Shown here one piece after another: positions 7,068 to 13,058 of a stretch of 22,723 nucleotides of DNA. This DNA is from an uncultured Clostridia bacterium (lineage in GTDB: Bacteria; Bacillota; Clostridia; Oscillospirales; CAG-272). Location: NCBI GenBank assembly GCA_904501865.1, contig CAJGCF010000018.1, positions 1 through 22,723 of the forward strand, written 5' to 3'. The notes beneath the pieces are model-generated. The model saw only the letters and a list, made by a program, of their open reading frames with translations, had not been told where the DNA came from and did not search any database. Every line of letters starts with the position of its first letter. The first letter of the stretch is position 1. Position numbers and translations under genes: made by a program.

Positions 7068-8525
7068 ATGTCGGATCTTGAGAAAGATGAAATAACTGAA
7101 AAAGAGTTCGACAGTGTCGAGGAGATGCGTGAAGAGCAGATTGACAATAAATTTGCGCAGTGTACGGAGCTCCTTGAACGAAAACGATATGCGGAATTTG
7201 CTCGCGTTATTGAAGAGATGAATCCCGTTGATACGGCAGATTTCTTTTCCGAGTTGCCTTATCATCAGATACCTACGGTGTTCAAGCTTGTGAAAAAAGG
7301 GCGCTTAGCAGACATTTTTGCCGAGCTTGACACGGAAATTCAGGAAAAGATCATACACGCTATGACCGATAAGGAGCTTGCTTACATTATTGAGGACCTG
7401 TTTCTTGACGACGCGGTTGATATGATCGAGGAGCTCCCCGCAAACGTGGTTACCCGAATAATGAGAGTGGCAACTGCCGAGACCAGAGAGCAGATAAATA
7501 AGTTTCTGGCTTACCCCGAATTCAGCGCGGGTAGCGTTATGACGGCAGAGTTCATAAGCCTGAACAAGAATATGACTTGCTCGGATGCTATCTCATATAT
7601 TCGCCGTACGGGTGTTGATAAGGAAACGGTCTATACGGCTTACGTTACAGATGAGCGCAGGATAATAGAGGGAACTGTGTCCTTCAAGGACTTGCTTTTT
7701 GCCAAAGTAGAGCAAAGAGTTGGGGATATTATGGATTCCGAGGTGATTTTCGCGTCCACGGTTGACGATAAGGAGTACGTGGCGGATACCATAGCTAAGT
7801 ACGGTCTTTTAGCTATGCCTATCGTGGATAAGGAGCAACGTCTGGTCGGAATCGTTACAGTCGACGACGCTATCGAGGTCATTCAGGAGGAGGCTACCGA
7901 GGATATCGAGATAATGGCGGCTATTACGCCGTCTGACAAGCCGTATCTGCGAACGGGAGTGCTTGAAACTTGGAAAAATCGTTTCCCATGGCTTTTGGTG
8001 CTTATGCTTTCTGCGATATTCTCAAGCGCAATAATTACGCATTATGAAACCGCGATAGGAACTTACGCGATACTCACCGCATTCTTCCCGATGCTTATGA
8101 ACACGGGCGGTAACGCGGGAAGTCAGTCGTCGGTAGCAATAATCCGTGCTATGTCGCTTGGCGAAATAGAAAAAAGAGACTTTTTCAGAGTCGTATGGAA
8201 GGAATTTCGTGTTTCCGTGCTCTGCGCGGTAGGGCTGGGTTCGGTATGCTTTCTCAAAACCATAGCTATCGACTTTAAATTTCAAGCCACTGAGGTCTTG
8301 GCAAACGGAGCTGTGCAGGACAACCTGATGATAGCATTTATAGTCAGCGTGACGGCATGTTGCGCGGTCATATTTGCTAAATTTATCGGAACAGTCTTGC
8401 CTATGGGCGCGAAAAAGATAGGACTTGACCCTGCGGTTATGGCATCGCCCTTTATTACGACTATCGTTGATACCGTGACTCTTGTTATATATTTTGCAAT
8501 AGCATCGCAAATATTGAATTTCTGA
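7068..8525 (+). CDS. mgtE: Magnesium transporter MgtE
   Basis: A 485-residue magnesium channel/transporter of the cytoplasmic membrane. It has the full family layout: an acidic N-domain of helical repeats (about residues 20-145, with DTADFFSELP and DMIEELPANVVTRIM), two CBS domains (about 150-265; EFISLNKNMTC ... VGDIMDSEVIFAS, VGIVTVDDAIEVI) and five C-terminal membrane helices. The pore region carries NTGGNAGSQSSVAIIRAMSLGE, and the last helix has the acidic residue in FITTIVDTVTLV that lines the pore in known structures. In this family magnesium bound between N and CBS domains closes the channel, so activity is self-limited. AAGGAGG precedes the ATG. It stands alone between its own promoter and terminator. 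Confidence 0.96.
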   Translation: MSDLEKDEITEKEFDSVEEMREEQIDNKFAQCTELLERKRYAEFARVIEEMNPVDTADFFSELPYHQIPTVFKLVKKGRLADIFAELDTEIQEKIIHAMTDKELAYIIEDLFLDDAVDMIEELPANVVTRIMRVATAETREQINKFLAYPEFSAGSVMTAEFISLNKNMTCSDAISYIRRTGVDKETVYTAYVTDERRIIEGTVSFKDLLFAKVEQRVGDIMDSEVIFASTVDDKEYVADTIAKYGLLAMPIVDKEQRLVGIVTVDDAIEVIQEEATEDIEIMAAITPSDKPYLRTGVLETWKNRFPWLLVLMLSAIFSSAIITHYETAIGTYAILTAFFPMLMNTGGNAGSQSSVAIIRAMSLGEIEKRDFFRVVWKEFRVSVLCAVGLGSVCFLKTIAIDFKFQATEVLANGAVQDNLMIAFIVSVTACCAVIFAKFIGTVLPMGAKKIGLDPAVMASPFITTIVDTVTLVIYFAIASQILNF

Positions 8526-8556
8526 ATAAAAAAGGAGCTTACGCTCCTTTTTTATT
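8525..8556. terminator. Bidirectional terminator between convergent mgtE and groL
   Basis: A fully paired stem, 8525-8538 with 8543-8556 around the loop TTAC, has GGAGC/GCTCC at the top and A6/T6 flanks. The flanks give a T-run on each strand, so it can end mgtE transcripts and any groL read-through. Confidence 0.9.
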
Positions 8557-8658
8557 TAAAATCACGGTTTTTCTGCGTAAATATTTGAGATTGTAGCATT
8601 TTTGACGTGTTTTTACCCCTTATACCTATTTATTAAAAATTTTTGAAGGGAGATGGGG

Positions 8659-8704
8659 CAGCAGTAGAGGGAAGCTTTTTGAAAAAAGCTTCCCTCTACT
8701 GCTG
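8659..8704. repeat. Long near-perfect hairpin downstream of groL
   Basis: Two 22-base arms (8659-8680 and 8683-8704) are perfectly complementary with only two bases between them; the arm contains AGCAGTAGAGGGAAGC followed by T5. It starts 9 bases after the groL stop. On the groL strand no T-run follows directly, so it is not a textbook terminator; it may protect the groESL mRNA 3' end or be a copy of a dispersed repeat. The flank TTTTTGAAGGGAGA (8640-8653) resembles the flank of the hairpin after recG. Confidence 0.75.
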
Positions 8705-8712
8705 TGTCCATA

Positions 8713-10341
8713 TTAATACATACCGCCCATGCCGGCGCCTGCAGGAGCTGCAGGGGGCTCGGGCTCCTTGATATCAGCGACCACGGACTCCGTAGTAAGA
8801 ATTACGGATGCGATAGACGCCGCGTTCTGCAGAGCGGAACGGGTGACCTTCTTAGGATCAACTATTCCGTTTGCTATCATATCAACGTACTTTTCGTTAT
8901 AAGCGTCGAATCCGTATCCGACCTTCTTGGAGCTCATGATCTTATCGACCACAACCGCACCGTCAAAGCCTGCGTTAGCGGCTATCTGACGAACGGGCTC
9001 CTCAAGTCCCTTAAGAACTATCTTAACACCTGTCTTTTCGTCACCGTCAACGGTCTTGAGTATCTTCTCAACCGCGGGGATTGCATTAAGGTAAGCAGTG
9101 CCGCCTCCCGCAACGATGCCCTCCTCAACAGCCGCCTTGGTAGCGTTGAGAGCGTCCTCTATGCGAAGCTTCTTTTCTTTCATCTCGGCCTCGGTAGCCG
9201 CGCCGACCTTAATGACCGCAACTCCGCCCGAAAGCTTAGCGAGTCTTTCCTGAAGCTTTTCACGGTCGAAGTCAGATGTGGTGCTCTCAATAGCCGCCTT
9301 GATCTGATTAACTCTTGCCTTTATCTCATCGCCGTTTCCTGCGCCGTCAACGATGATGGTGTTTTCCTTTGTTATCTTTATCTGACGGGCACGTCCGAGG
9401 AGCTCGATAGAAGCGTCCTTGAGCTCAAGTCCTATCTCGGAGGATATTACCTGGCCGCCCGTAAGTATTGCGATGTCGCGGAGCATTTCCTTGCGTCTGT
9501 CGCCAAAGCCGGGAGCCTTGACAGCGACGCAGGTAAACGTGCCGCGGAGCTTGTTGAGTACAAGCGTGGTAAGAGCCTCACCCTCAACGTCCTCTGCGAT
9601 TATAACCAGCTTTCTGCCGCTTTGAACAAGCTGCTCAAGCAGGGGAAGGATATCGTTGATAGTGGATATCTTCTTGTCAGTGATAAGAACGAGAGCGTCG
9701 TCGATGACTGCCTCCATCTTATCAGTGTCCGTAACCATGTAGGGAGAGAGGTATCCGCGGTCGAACTGCATGCCCTCAACTACCTCGGAGTAGGTCTCGG
9801 CACTCTTAGACTCCTCAATGGTGATAACGCCGTCGGCAGTTACCTTTTCCATAGCGTCAGCTATAAGCTCGCCTATGACCTCGTCACCAGCGGAGATAGT
9901 TCCGACTCTTGCGATATCCTCTTTGCCGTTTACGTTCTTTGCGTTTGCGTTGAGAGCCTCCACAGCCGCGTCAACAGCCTTCTTCATACCCTTGCGAATG
10001 ACCATAGGATTTGCGCCGGCGGTCACGTTCTTCATACCCTCGCGTACGAATGCCTGAGCAAGAAGGGTAGCGGTGGTAGTACCGTCACCTGCCGCGTCGT
10101 TGGTCTTGGTAGCGACCTCACGAACAAGCTGCGCGCCCATATTTTCTGCCTCGTTCTCAAGCTCTATCTCCTTGGCGATGGTAACACCGTCGTTGGTGAT
10201 GAGCGGAGCACCGTACTTCTTGTCAAGCACAACGTTTCTGCCCTTGGGGCCAAGAGTGATCTTAACGGTGTCGGCAAGCTTGTCGATACCGCGAACGAGA
10301 GCGTTTCTCGCTTCTATTCCATAAAGTACTTCCTTTGCCAT
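8713..10341 (-). CDS. groL: Chaperonin GroEL (60 kDa)
   Basis: A 542-residue chaperonin forming the double-ring folding chamber, ATP-dependent and cytoplasmic. The start MAKEVLYGIEAR, the nucleotide-binding GDGTTTAT near residue 87, VVEGMQFDRGYLSPYM in the intermediate/apical region and the flexible C-terminal GGM tail (GAGMGGMY) are all present. Length is typical. GGAGGT precedes the ATG, and groES lies 20 bases upstream in the same operon. Regulation is by HrcA through the CIRCE site upstream of groES. The opposite strand carries a very long open frame, which is a codon-bias artefact. Confidence 0.99.
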   Translation of the reverse strand: MAKEVLYGIEARNALVRGIDKLADTVKITLGPKGRNVVLDKKYGAPLITNDGVTIAKEIELENEAENMGAQLVREVATKTNDAAGDGTTTATLLAQAFVREGMKNVTAGANPMVIRKGMKKAVDAAVEALNANAKNVNGKEDIARVGTISAGDEVIGELIADAMEKVTADGVITIEESKSAETYSEVVEGMQFDRGYLSPYMVTDTDKMEAVIDDALVLITDKKISTINDILPLLEQLVQSGRKLVIIAEDVEGEALTTLVLNKLRGTFTCVAVKAPGFGDRRKEMLRDIAILTGGQVISSEIGLELKDASIELLGRARQIKITKENTIIVDGAGNGDEIKARVNQIKAAIESTTSDFDREKLQERLAKLSGGVAVIKVGAATEAEMKEKKLRIEDALNATKAAVEEGIVAGGGTAYLNAIPAVEKILKTVDGDEKTGVKIVLKGLEEPVRQIAANAGFDGAVVVDKIMSSKKVGYGFDAYNEKYVDMIANGIVDPKKVTRSALQNAASIASVILTTESVVADIKEPEPPAAPAGAGMGGMY

Positions 10342-10361
10342 AACAAATTACCTCCAATAAA

Positions 10362-10646
10362 TTATTCAACTATCGCGAGGATGTCGTCCTCAGAGAGAAT
10401 GGTGTATTCAACGCCGTCTATTTTAACGATCGTGCCTGCGTATTTGCTTGCGATGACTTTCTGTGCGACCTTGACAGTCACGGGAGTAAGCTTGCCATCC
10501 TCAATCTTGCCGGGACCTATTGCCACTACCTCGGCGATTTGGGGCTTTTCCTGCGCGGAAGCTGTAAGAATAATGCCTGACTGTGTCTTTTCCTCAGCCT
10601 CGACAAACTTGATAACTACTCTGTTAGATAAGGGTTTAAGTGTCAT
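10362..10646 (-). CDS. groS: Co-chaperonin GroES (10 kDa)
   Basis: A 94-residue co-chaperonin whose heptamer caps the GroEL ring. It begins MTLKPLSNRVVIKF, has the mobile loop that binds GroEL at about residues 17-33 (KTQSGIILTAS) and ends with DGVEYTILSEDDILAIVE, all standard. AAGGAGG precedes the ATG. It is the first gene of the groESL operon, and its leader carries the CIRCE operator. Confidence 0.98.
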   Translation of the reverse strand: MTLKPLSNRVVIKFVEAEEKTQSGIILTASAQEKPQIAEVVAIGPGKIEDGKLTPVTVKVAQKVIASKYAGTIVKIDGVEYTILSEDDILAIVE

Positions 10647-10698
10647 TTTTTATCCTCCTTATTATATAAATGCACTTGGCATAGTTTTTAAAGTTGAG

Positions 10699-10725
10699 TT
10701 AGCACTCTTGGCGCTTGATTGCTAA
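10699..10725. promoter_or_regulatory. CIRCE operator (HrcA binding site), one half imperfect
   Basis: On the + strand TTAGCACTC, a 9-base spacer and GATTGCTAA match the CIRCE consensus TTAGCACTC-N9-GAGTGCTAA at 17 of 18 positions. The mismatch is a T for G in the right half, that is, the promoter-proximal half as read by groES. It lies just downstream of the predicted groES transcription start, the usual place for repression by HrcA, and would be lifted on heat shock. Confidence 0.93.
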
Positions 10726-10736
10726 CTACAAGGTAT

Positions 10737-10764
10737 ATTTTACACCAAATTCCAGAAAAATCAA
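10737..10764 (-). promoter_or_regulatory. Sigma-A promoter of groES-groEL
   Basis: On the minus strand TTGATT (10764-10759), a 16-base spacer and TAAAAT (10742-10737) fit a vegetative promoter. The start point would fall at about 10730, a few bases before the CIRCE site, so bound HrcA would block initiation or clearance. Confidence 0.72.
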
Positions 10765-10903
10765 GGGGTTTTCCTCATTATTCACATATTATTAACAAAC
10801 AAAATTATAAATTAACGGTTGAGGGTGCTAAAAATCGACGGGTAATCATATATTTGTACAAATGTGACGGATATTTGTCGAAAAACAGTATTTTGGAGGT
10901 CGT

Positions 10904-12247
10904 ATGCTTGAGCTTTTAGGAGATAAGGTCATAAGCACGCTCACACCCATAATGCTCATAGCGGTGGGCTTGTTTTTTTCATTCAAGCTGAAGTTTTTTT
11001 ATATTTTTCACCCCGTAAAGATAATAAAATCTATGCTCCACCGCGATAAAAAAGGAGGGATATCCCCCTTCAGAGCGGTTACGCTCGCCCTGGCGGGTAC
11101 GCTTGGAGTGGGAAATATAGCCGGGGTGGCGTCCTCTATCGCAATTGGTGGATACGGTTCGATATTCTGGATGTGGGTGTCGGCGCTTATCGCCATGGTG
11201 CTCAAATATGCCGAGATAGTGCTCTCAATATCTCACCGACGCCTTGACGAAAACGGGGAGCTTCACGGCGGCGCGTCGTATTATATAAAGGACAATTTTG
11301 CGAGTCGGGGCAGGGCAATCTTGGGCAAGGCTCTGGGCGGCCTTTTTGCTCTGCTTTGTGTGATAAATTCCGTGACTATGGGGTGCGTGATACAGTCGAA
11401 TGCCGTGTCAACCTCGTTTTACGGCGTGCTTGACGTAAAGCCGTGGATTGTGGGTGGTCTTATTGCCATCCTGTGTTGCGTGGTGATAACGGGAAATGCC
11501 AAATGGATAAGCGGCTTTACCGAAAAGACTATCCCACTGATGACCGTGGGGTATATTCTCATCTCGGTGGCGGTGATAGCGGCGAGATGGGAAAGTGTTC
11601 CGTACGCGATTGAGCGGATATTCTCGGACGCATTCAGGTTCGACAGTGTTGCGGGCGGAGTCTTTGGCTTTGTGCTGTCAAGACAACTCAAGGCGGGAAC
11701 TATGAGGGGAATAATGTCCAACGAGGCGGGGTGCGGTACGGCTCCTACCGCTCACGCCGCCGCCAACACCGACAGTCCCGCGCGGCAAGGCTTTTGGGGG
11801 ATATTTGAGGTCTTTGTGGACACGATATTGCTCTGCACCCTGACGGCGCTCGTGATAATATTGGCAGGGGAGAGCGTGCTTGAGTTTTCCTCTGACCCTA
11901 TGATGATGGCAATAAGGGCGTATTCCTCGGTGCTCGGGGAGTGGTCAGAATATTATATGTGCATATCGGTGTTTTTGTTCGCATTCGCAACTATGATATG
12001 CTGGGCGCATTACGGCAAGGAGAGCCTTCTGTTTATGACGAAGAATAAGCTCGCGCAGGCGGCGTATATAGTTCTTTTTAGTCTGTTTGTCTTTGTCGGA
12101 GCGGTGGCAGCACCTGCTCCCGTATGGCTTGTGGCAGACCTTGCAATCGGTATAATGACCATAATCAATCTGCCCGTTTTGTGTTCTATGTCGGGCGAGG
12201 TCAAGAGAGAGACGGATAGGTTTTTTCTCAAGGTCAAAAGAAAATAA
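10904..12247 (+). CDS. Sodium:alanine/glycine symporter, AGCS family
   Basis: A 447-residue polytopic membrane protein with about ten to eleven hydrophobic segments. The family signature GTLGVGNIAGVASSIAIGG lies near residue 65, followed by the conserved FWMWVSALIAMVLKYAE. Near residue 270 are MRGIMSNEAGCGTAPTAHA and, just after, the stretch with SPARQGFWGIFEVFVDTI, both typical of AGCS carriers, which import alanine, glycine or related amino acids with sodium. TTGGAGGT precedes the ATG. No glycine riboswitch or other recognisable leader is seen upstream, only a 12-base palindrome at 10852-10863. The gene stands alone, between divergent groES and convergent spore-coat genes. The exact substrate cannot be read from the sequence. 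Confidence 0.92.
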   Translation: MLELLGDKVISTLTPIMLIAVGLFFSFKLKFFYIFHPVKIIKSMLHRDKKGGISPFRAVTLALAGTLGVGNIAGVASSIAIGGYGSIFWMWVSALIAMVLKYAEIVLSISHRRLDENGELHGGASYYIKDNFASRGRAILGKALGGLFALLCVINSVTMGCVIQSNAVSTSFYGVLDVKPWIVGGLIAILCCVVITGNAKWISGFTEKTIPLMTVGYILISVAVIAARWESVPYAIERIFSDAFRFDSVAGGVFGFVLSRQLKAGTMRGIMSNEAGCGTAPTAHAAANTDSPARQGFWGIFEVFVDTILLCTLTALVIILAGESVLEFSSDPMMMAIRAYSSVLGEWSEYYMCISVFLFAFATMICWAHYGKESLLFMTKNKLAQAAYIVLFSLFVFVGAVAAPAPVWLVADLAIGIMTIINLPVLCSMSGEVKRETDRFFLKVKRK

Positions 12248-12251
12248 GATA

Positions 12252-12475
12252 AGGGGCTACGTCATTTAGCGCAGAACAAAAGCCACTTTTACAAGCCTAG
12301 ACAAAAAATAACTTAAAAATATAGTTTTTGTCTTTCAAATGTCGAAATCCGCCGATTTTTTCGGCGGATTTCCCCATTTTATGTGGCTTTTTAGCCGCGT
12401 TTTGGCTCTCTGGCGTACCCTTGTACGCCTACGAGAACCAAACCACGTCTTCTGCATCTAAATGATTCAGCCCCT
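12252..12475. repeat. Structured dispersed repeat, copy 1 (224 bp, with hairpin insert)
   Basis: This element fills the gap between the convergent symporter and coat genes. Its ends are inverted: AGGGGCT (12252-12258) with AGCCCCT (12469-12475), TCATTTAG (12262-12269) with CTAAATGA (12458-12465), GCAGAA (12271-12276) with TTCTGC (12450-12455) and AAAAGCCAC (12278-12286) with GTGGCTTTT (12383-12391). Inside are an A/T-rich hairpin (12299-12307 with 12325-12333) and a GC-rich hairpin around 12354-12362. The core matches copy 2 at 89 of 93 positions (12263-12355) and 28 of 30 (12362-12391). No open frame and no clear target duplication are seen. Likely a non-autonomous mobile element or a REP/MITE-like repeat, perhaps adopted as a terminator. 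Confidence 0.85.
12392..12449. repeat. 58-base hairpin insert present only in repeat copy 1
   Basis: Copy 2 has a single G (20870) between GTGGCTTTT and TTCTG, whereas copy 1 has 58 bases. The insert folds on itself: 12401-12410 pairs with 12433-12442 at 9 of 10 positions, and GGCGTA (12412-12417) pairs with TACGCC (12424-12429) around CCCTTG. It therefore lengthens the right arm as an independent hairpin without breaking the outer pairing. It is either a nested insertion in copy 1 or a module lost from copy 2. Confidence 0.75.
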
Positions 12476-12481
12476 CGTGTT

Positions 12482-12727
12482 TTACTGGGTTGCGTATTTT
12501 TGCTTTACCTTGTCTATCTGTGTCTGCTGAGCGTTTTCTGCAGGATACCAGCCCTTTTCACTCATCTTCGCGTATATCTGGCTCTGGAGAGTCAGCGCAT
12601 CGTTGAAGCCTTGAGTGAATGCCGCGTGTACGTCGGGGGTGGAGGACTCTATTGCTCCGTGCATCATAAGGTCGCATTCTCCCTTGACTGCGTTGAGAAT
12701 GTTGGTCATTATTTCCTTATCGTTCAT
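12482..12727 (-). CDS. Spore coat protein, CotF-like
   Basis: An 81-residue protein resembling the small clostridial spore coat proteins with a CotF domain. The sequence includes MNDKEIMTNILNAVKGECDL, HGAIESSTPDVHAAFTQGFND, then QSQIYAKMSEKGWYPAE. The conserved HGxIESSTPxVH and KGWYP blocks are what I recognise. An upstream in-frame start would add 15 residues, but ATG at 12727 has AAGGAGG at ideal distance and is preferred. It lies 11 bases after a 58-residue coat-type gene with which it forms a small operon. Expected to be made during sporulation and deposited on the spore; that role is inferred from the family. Confidence 0.82.
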   Translation of the reverse strand: MNDKEIMTNILNAVKGECDLMMHGAIESSTPDVHAAFTQGFNDALTLQSQIYAKMSEKGWYPAENAQQTQIDKVKQKYATQ

Positions 12728-12738
12728 AGCTATCCTCC

Positions 12739-12915
12739 TTACTTTAAAAGACCGTAGAAACGGTTGAAGCATTCATTGTGCTTCTGTGTTATCTGCGAGA
12801 CAAGATTTTTGAGGTCGGCGTCCTGAAGCTGTGAGGCGAAATCCGTACAAGCCGCCTTCATCTGCGCCTCGTGGCCCAGCGCGTCCTCAATGTAGAGCAA
12901 TTCTTTCGGTGACAT
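12739..12915 (-). CDS. Small coat-associated protein (58 residues)
   Basis: A short gene reading MSPKELLYIEDALGHEAQMK and then AACTDFASQLQDADLKNLVS, ending QKHNECFNRFYGLLK. It is predicted all-helical with a ferritin-like flavour. AAGGAAGG lies before the ATG. Small proteins with the LLYIEDALGHE pattern are, to my knowledge, usually found directly upstream of CotF-like genes in clostridia, and that is exactly the arrangement here (11-base gap). It probably belongs to the spore coat or its assembly. A gene finder with a 60-residue cut-off would miss it. Function is not proven by the sequence. Confidence 0.78.
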   Translation of the reverse strand: MSPKELLYIEDALGHEAQMKAACTDFASQLQDADLKNLVSQITQKHNECFNRFYGLLK

Positions 12916-12945
12916 AAGATTACCTTCCTTTCTTTTGTGTCATAG

Positions 12946-12977
12946 TAATTATGATACAAATGAGAAGGGATTATTCA
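12946..12977 (-). promoter_or_regulatory. Candidate sporulation-sigma promoter of the coat genes
   Basis: On the minus strand TGAATA (12977-12972), an 18-base spacer and CATAATTA (12953-12946) resemble the sigma-G pattern GHATR-N18-CATNHTA with one mismatch in the -10 box; CATA is also the start of sigma-E and sigma-K -10 boxes. It lies 31 bases before the start of the 58-residue gene. No sigma-A box fits as well here. This supports a sporulation-specific transcript separate from recG. Confidence 0.5.
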
Positions 12978-13011
12978 CATAGCCCTTTTTATTGAAGGTT
13001 TTTGGGAGAAG

Positions 13012-13042
13012 GGAGAGACACTTTTCTCAAAAAGGTCTCTCC
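13012..13042. repeat. Hairpin downstream of recG
   Basis: GGAGAGAC (13012-13019) pairs with GTCTCTCC (13035-13042), and CTTTT (13021-13025) extends the stem toward AAAAAG across a small bulge. It starts 17 bases after the recG stop. As read from recG no T-run follows directly. Its layout (GGGAGA flank, then a GA-rich arm, T-run, short loop) resembles the hairpin after groL, so the two may be one repeat class. Confidence 0.6.
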
Positions 13043-13058
13043 ATCTTATGCTATCTTC

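Noticed and set aside
8704..10725. A 673-codon open frame on the + strand opposite groL and groES
   Set aside because: It is antisense to two of the most conserved bacterial genes, has no recognisable family, and runs through the CIRCE region. Its length is explained by the strong codon bias of groL.
10819..10848. TTGAGG-N18-TAATCA as symporter promoter
   Set aside because: Both boxes are poor matches and the spacing is one base long, so I did not list it as a feature.
10852..10863. Palindrome ATTTGTACAAAT upstream of the symporter
   Set aside because: Only 12 bases in an A/T-rich leader, with no clear promoter to anchor it. Could be an operator, but chance is a sufficient explanation.
10765..10903. 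Possible glycine riboswitch before the AGCS symporter
   Set aside because: No tandem aptamer architecture or terminator stem is visible in the 139 bases available.
12245..12485. Target-site duplication around repeat copy 1
   Set aside because: The flanks (AAGATA on the left, CGTGTT on the right) do not match, and the same is true for copy 2, so transposition cannot be shown from the window alone.
12961..12990. AAGGG ... CCCTTTTT as a + strand terminator before the recG hairpin
   Set aside because: The stem is only five pairs with a loop of 13, and no + strand gene ends nearby.
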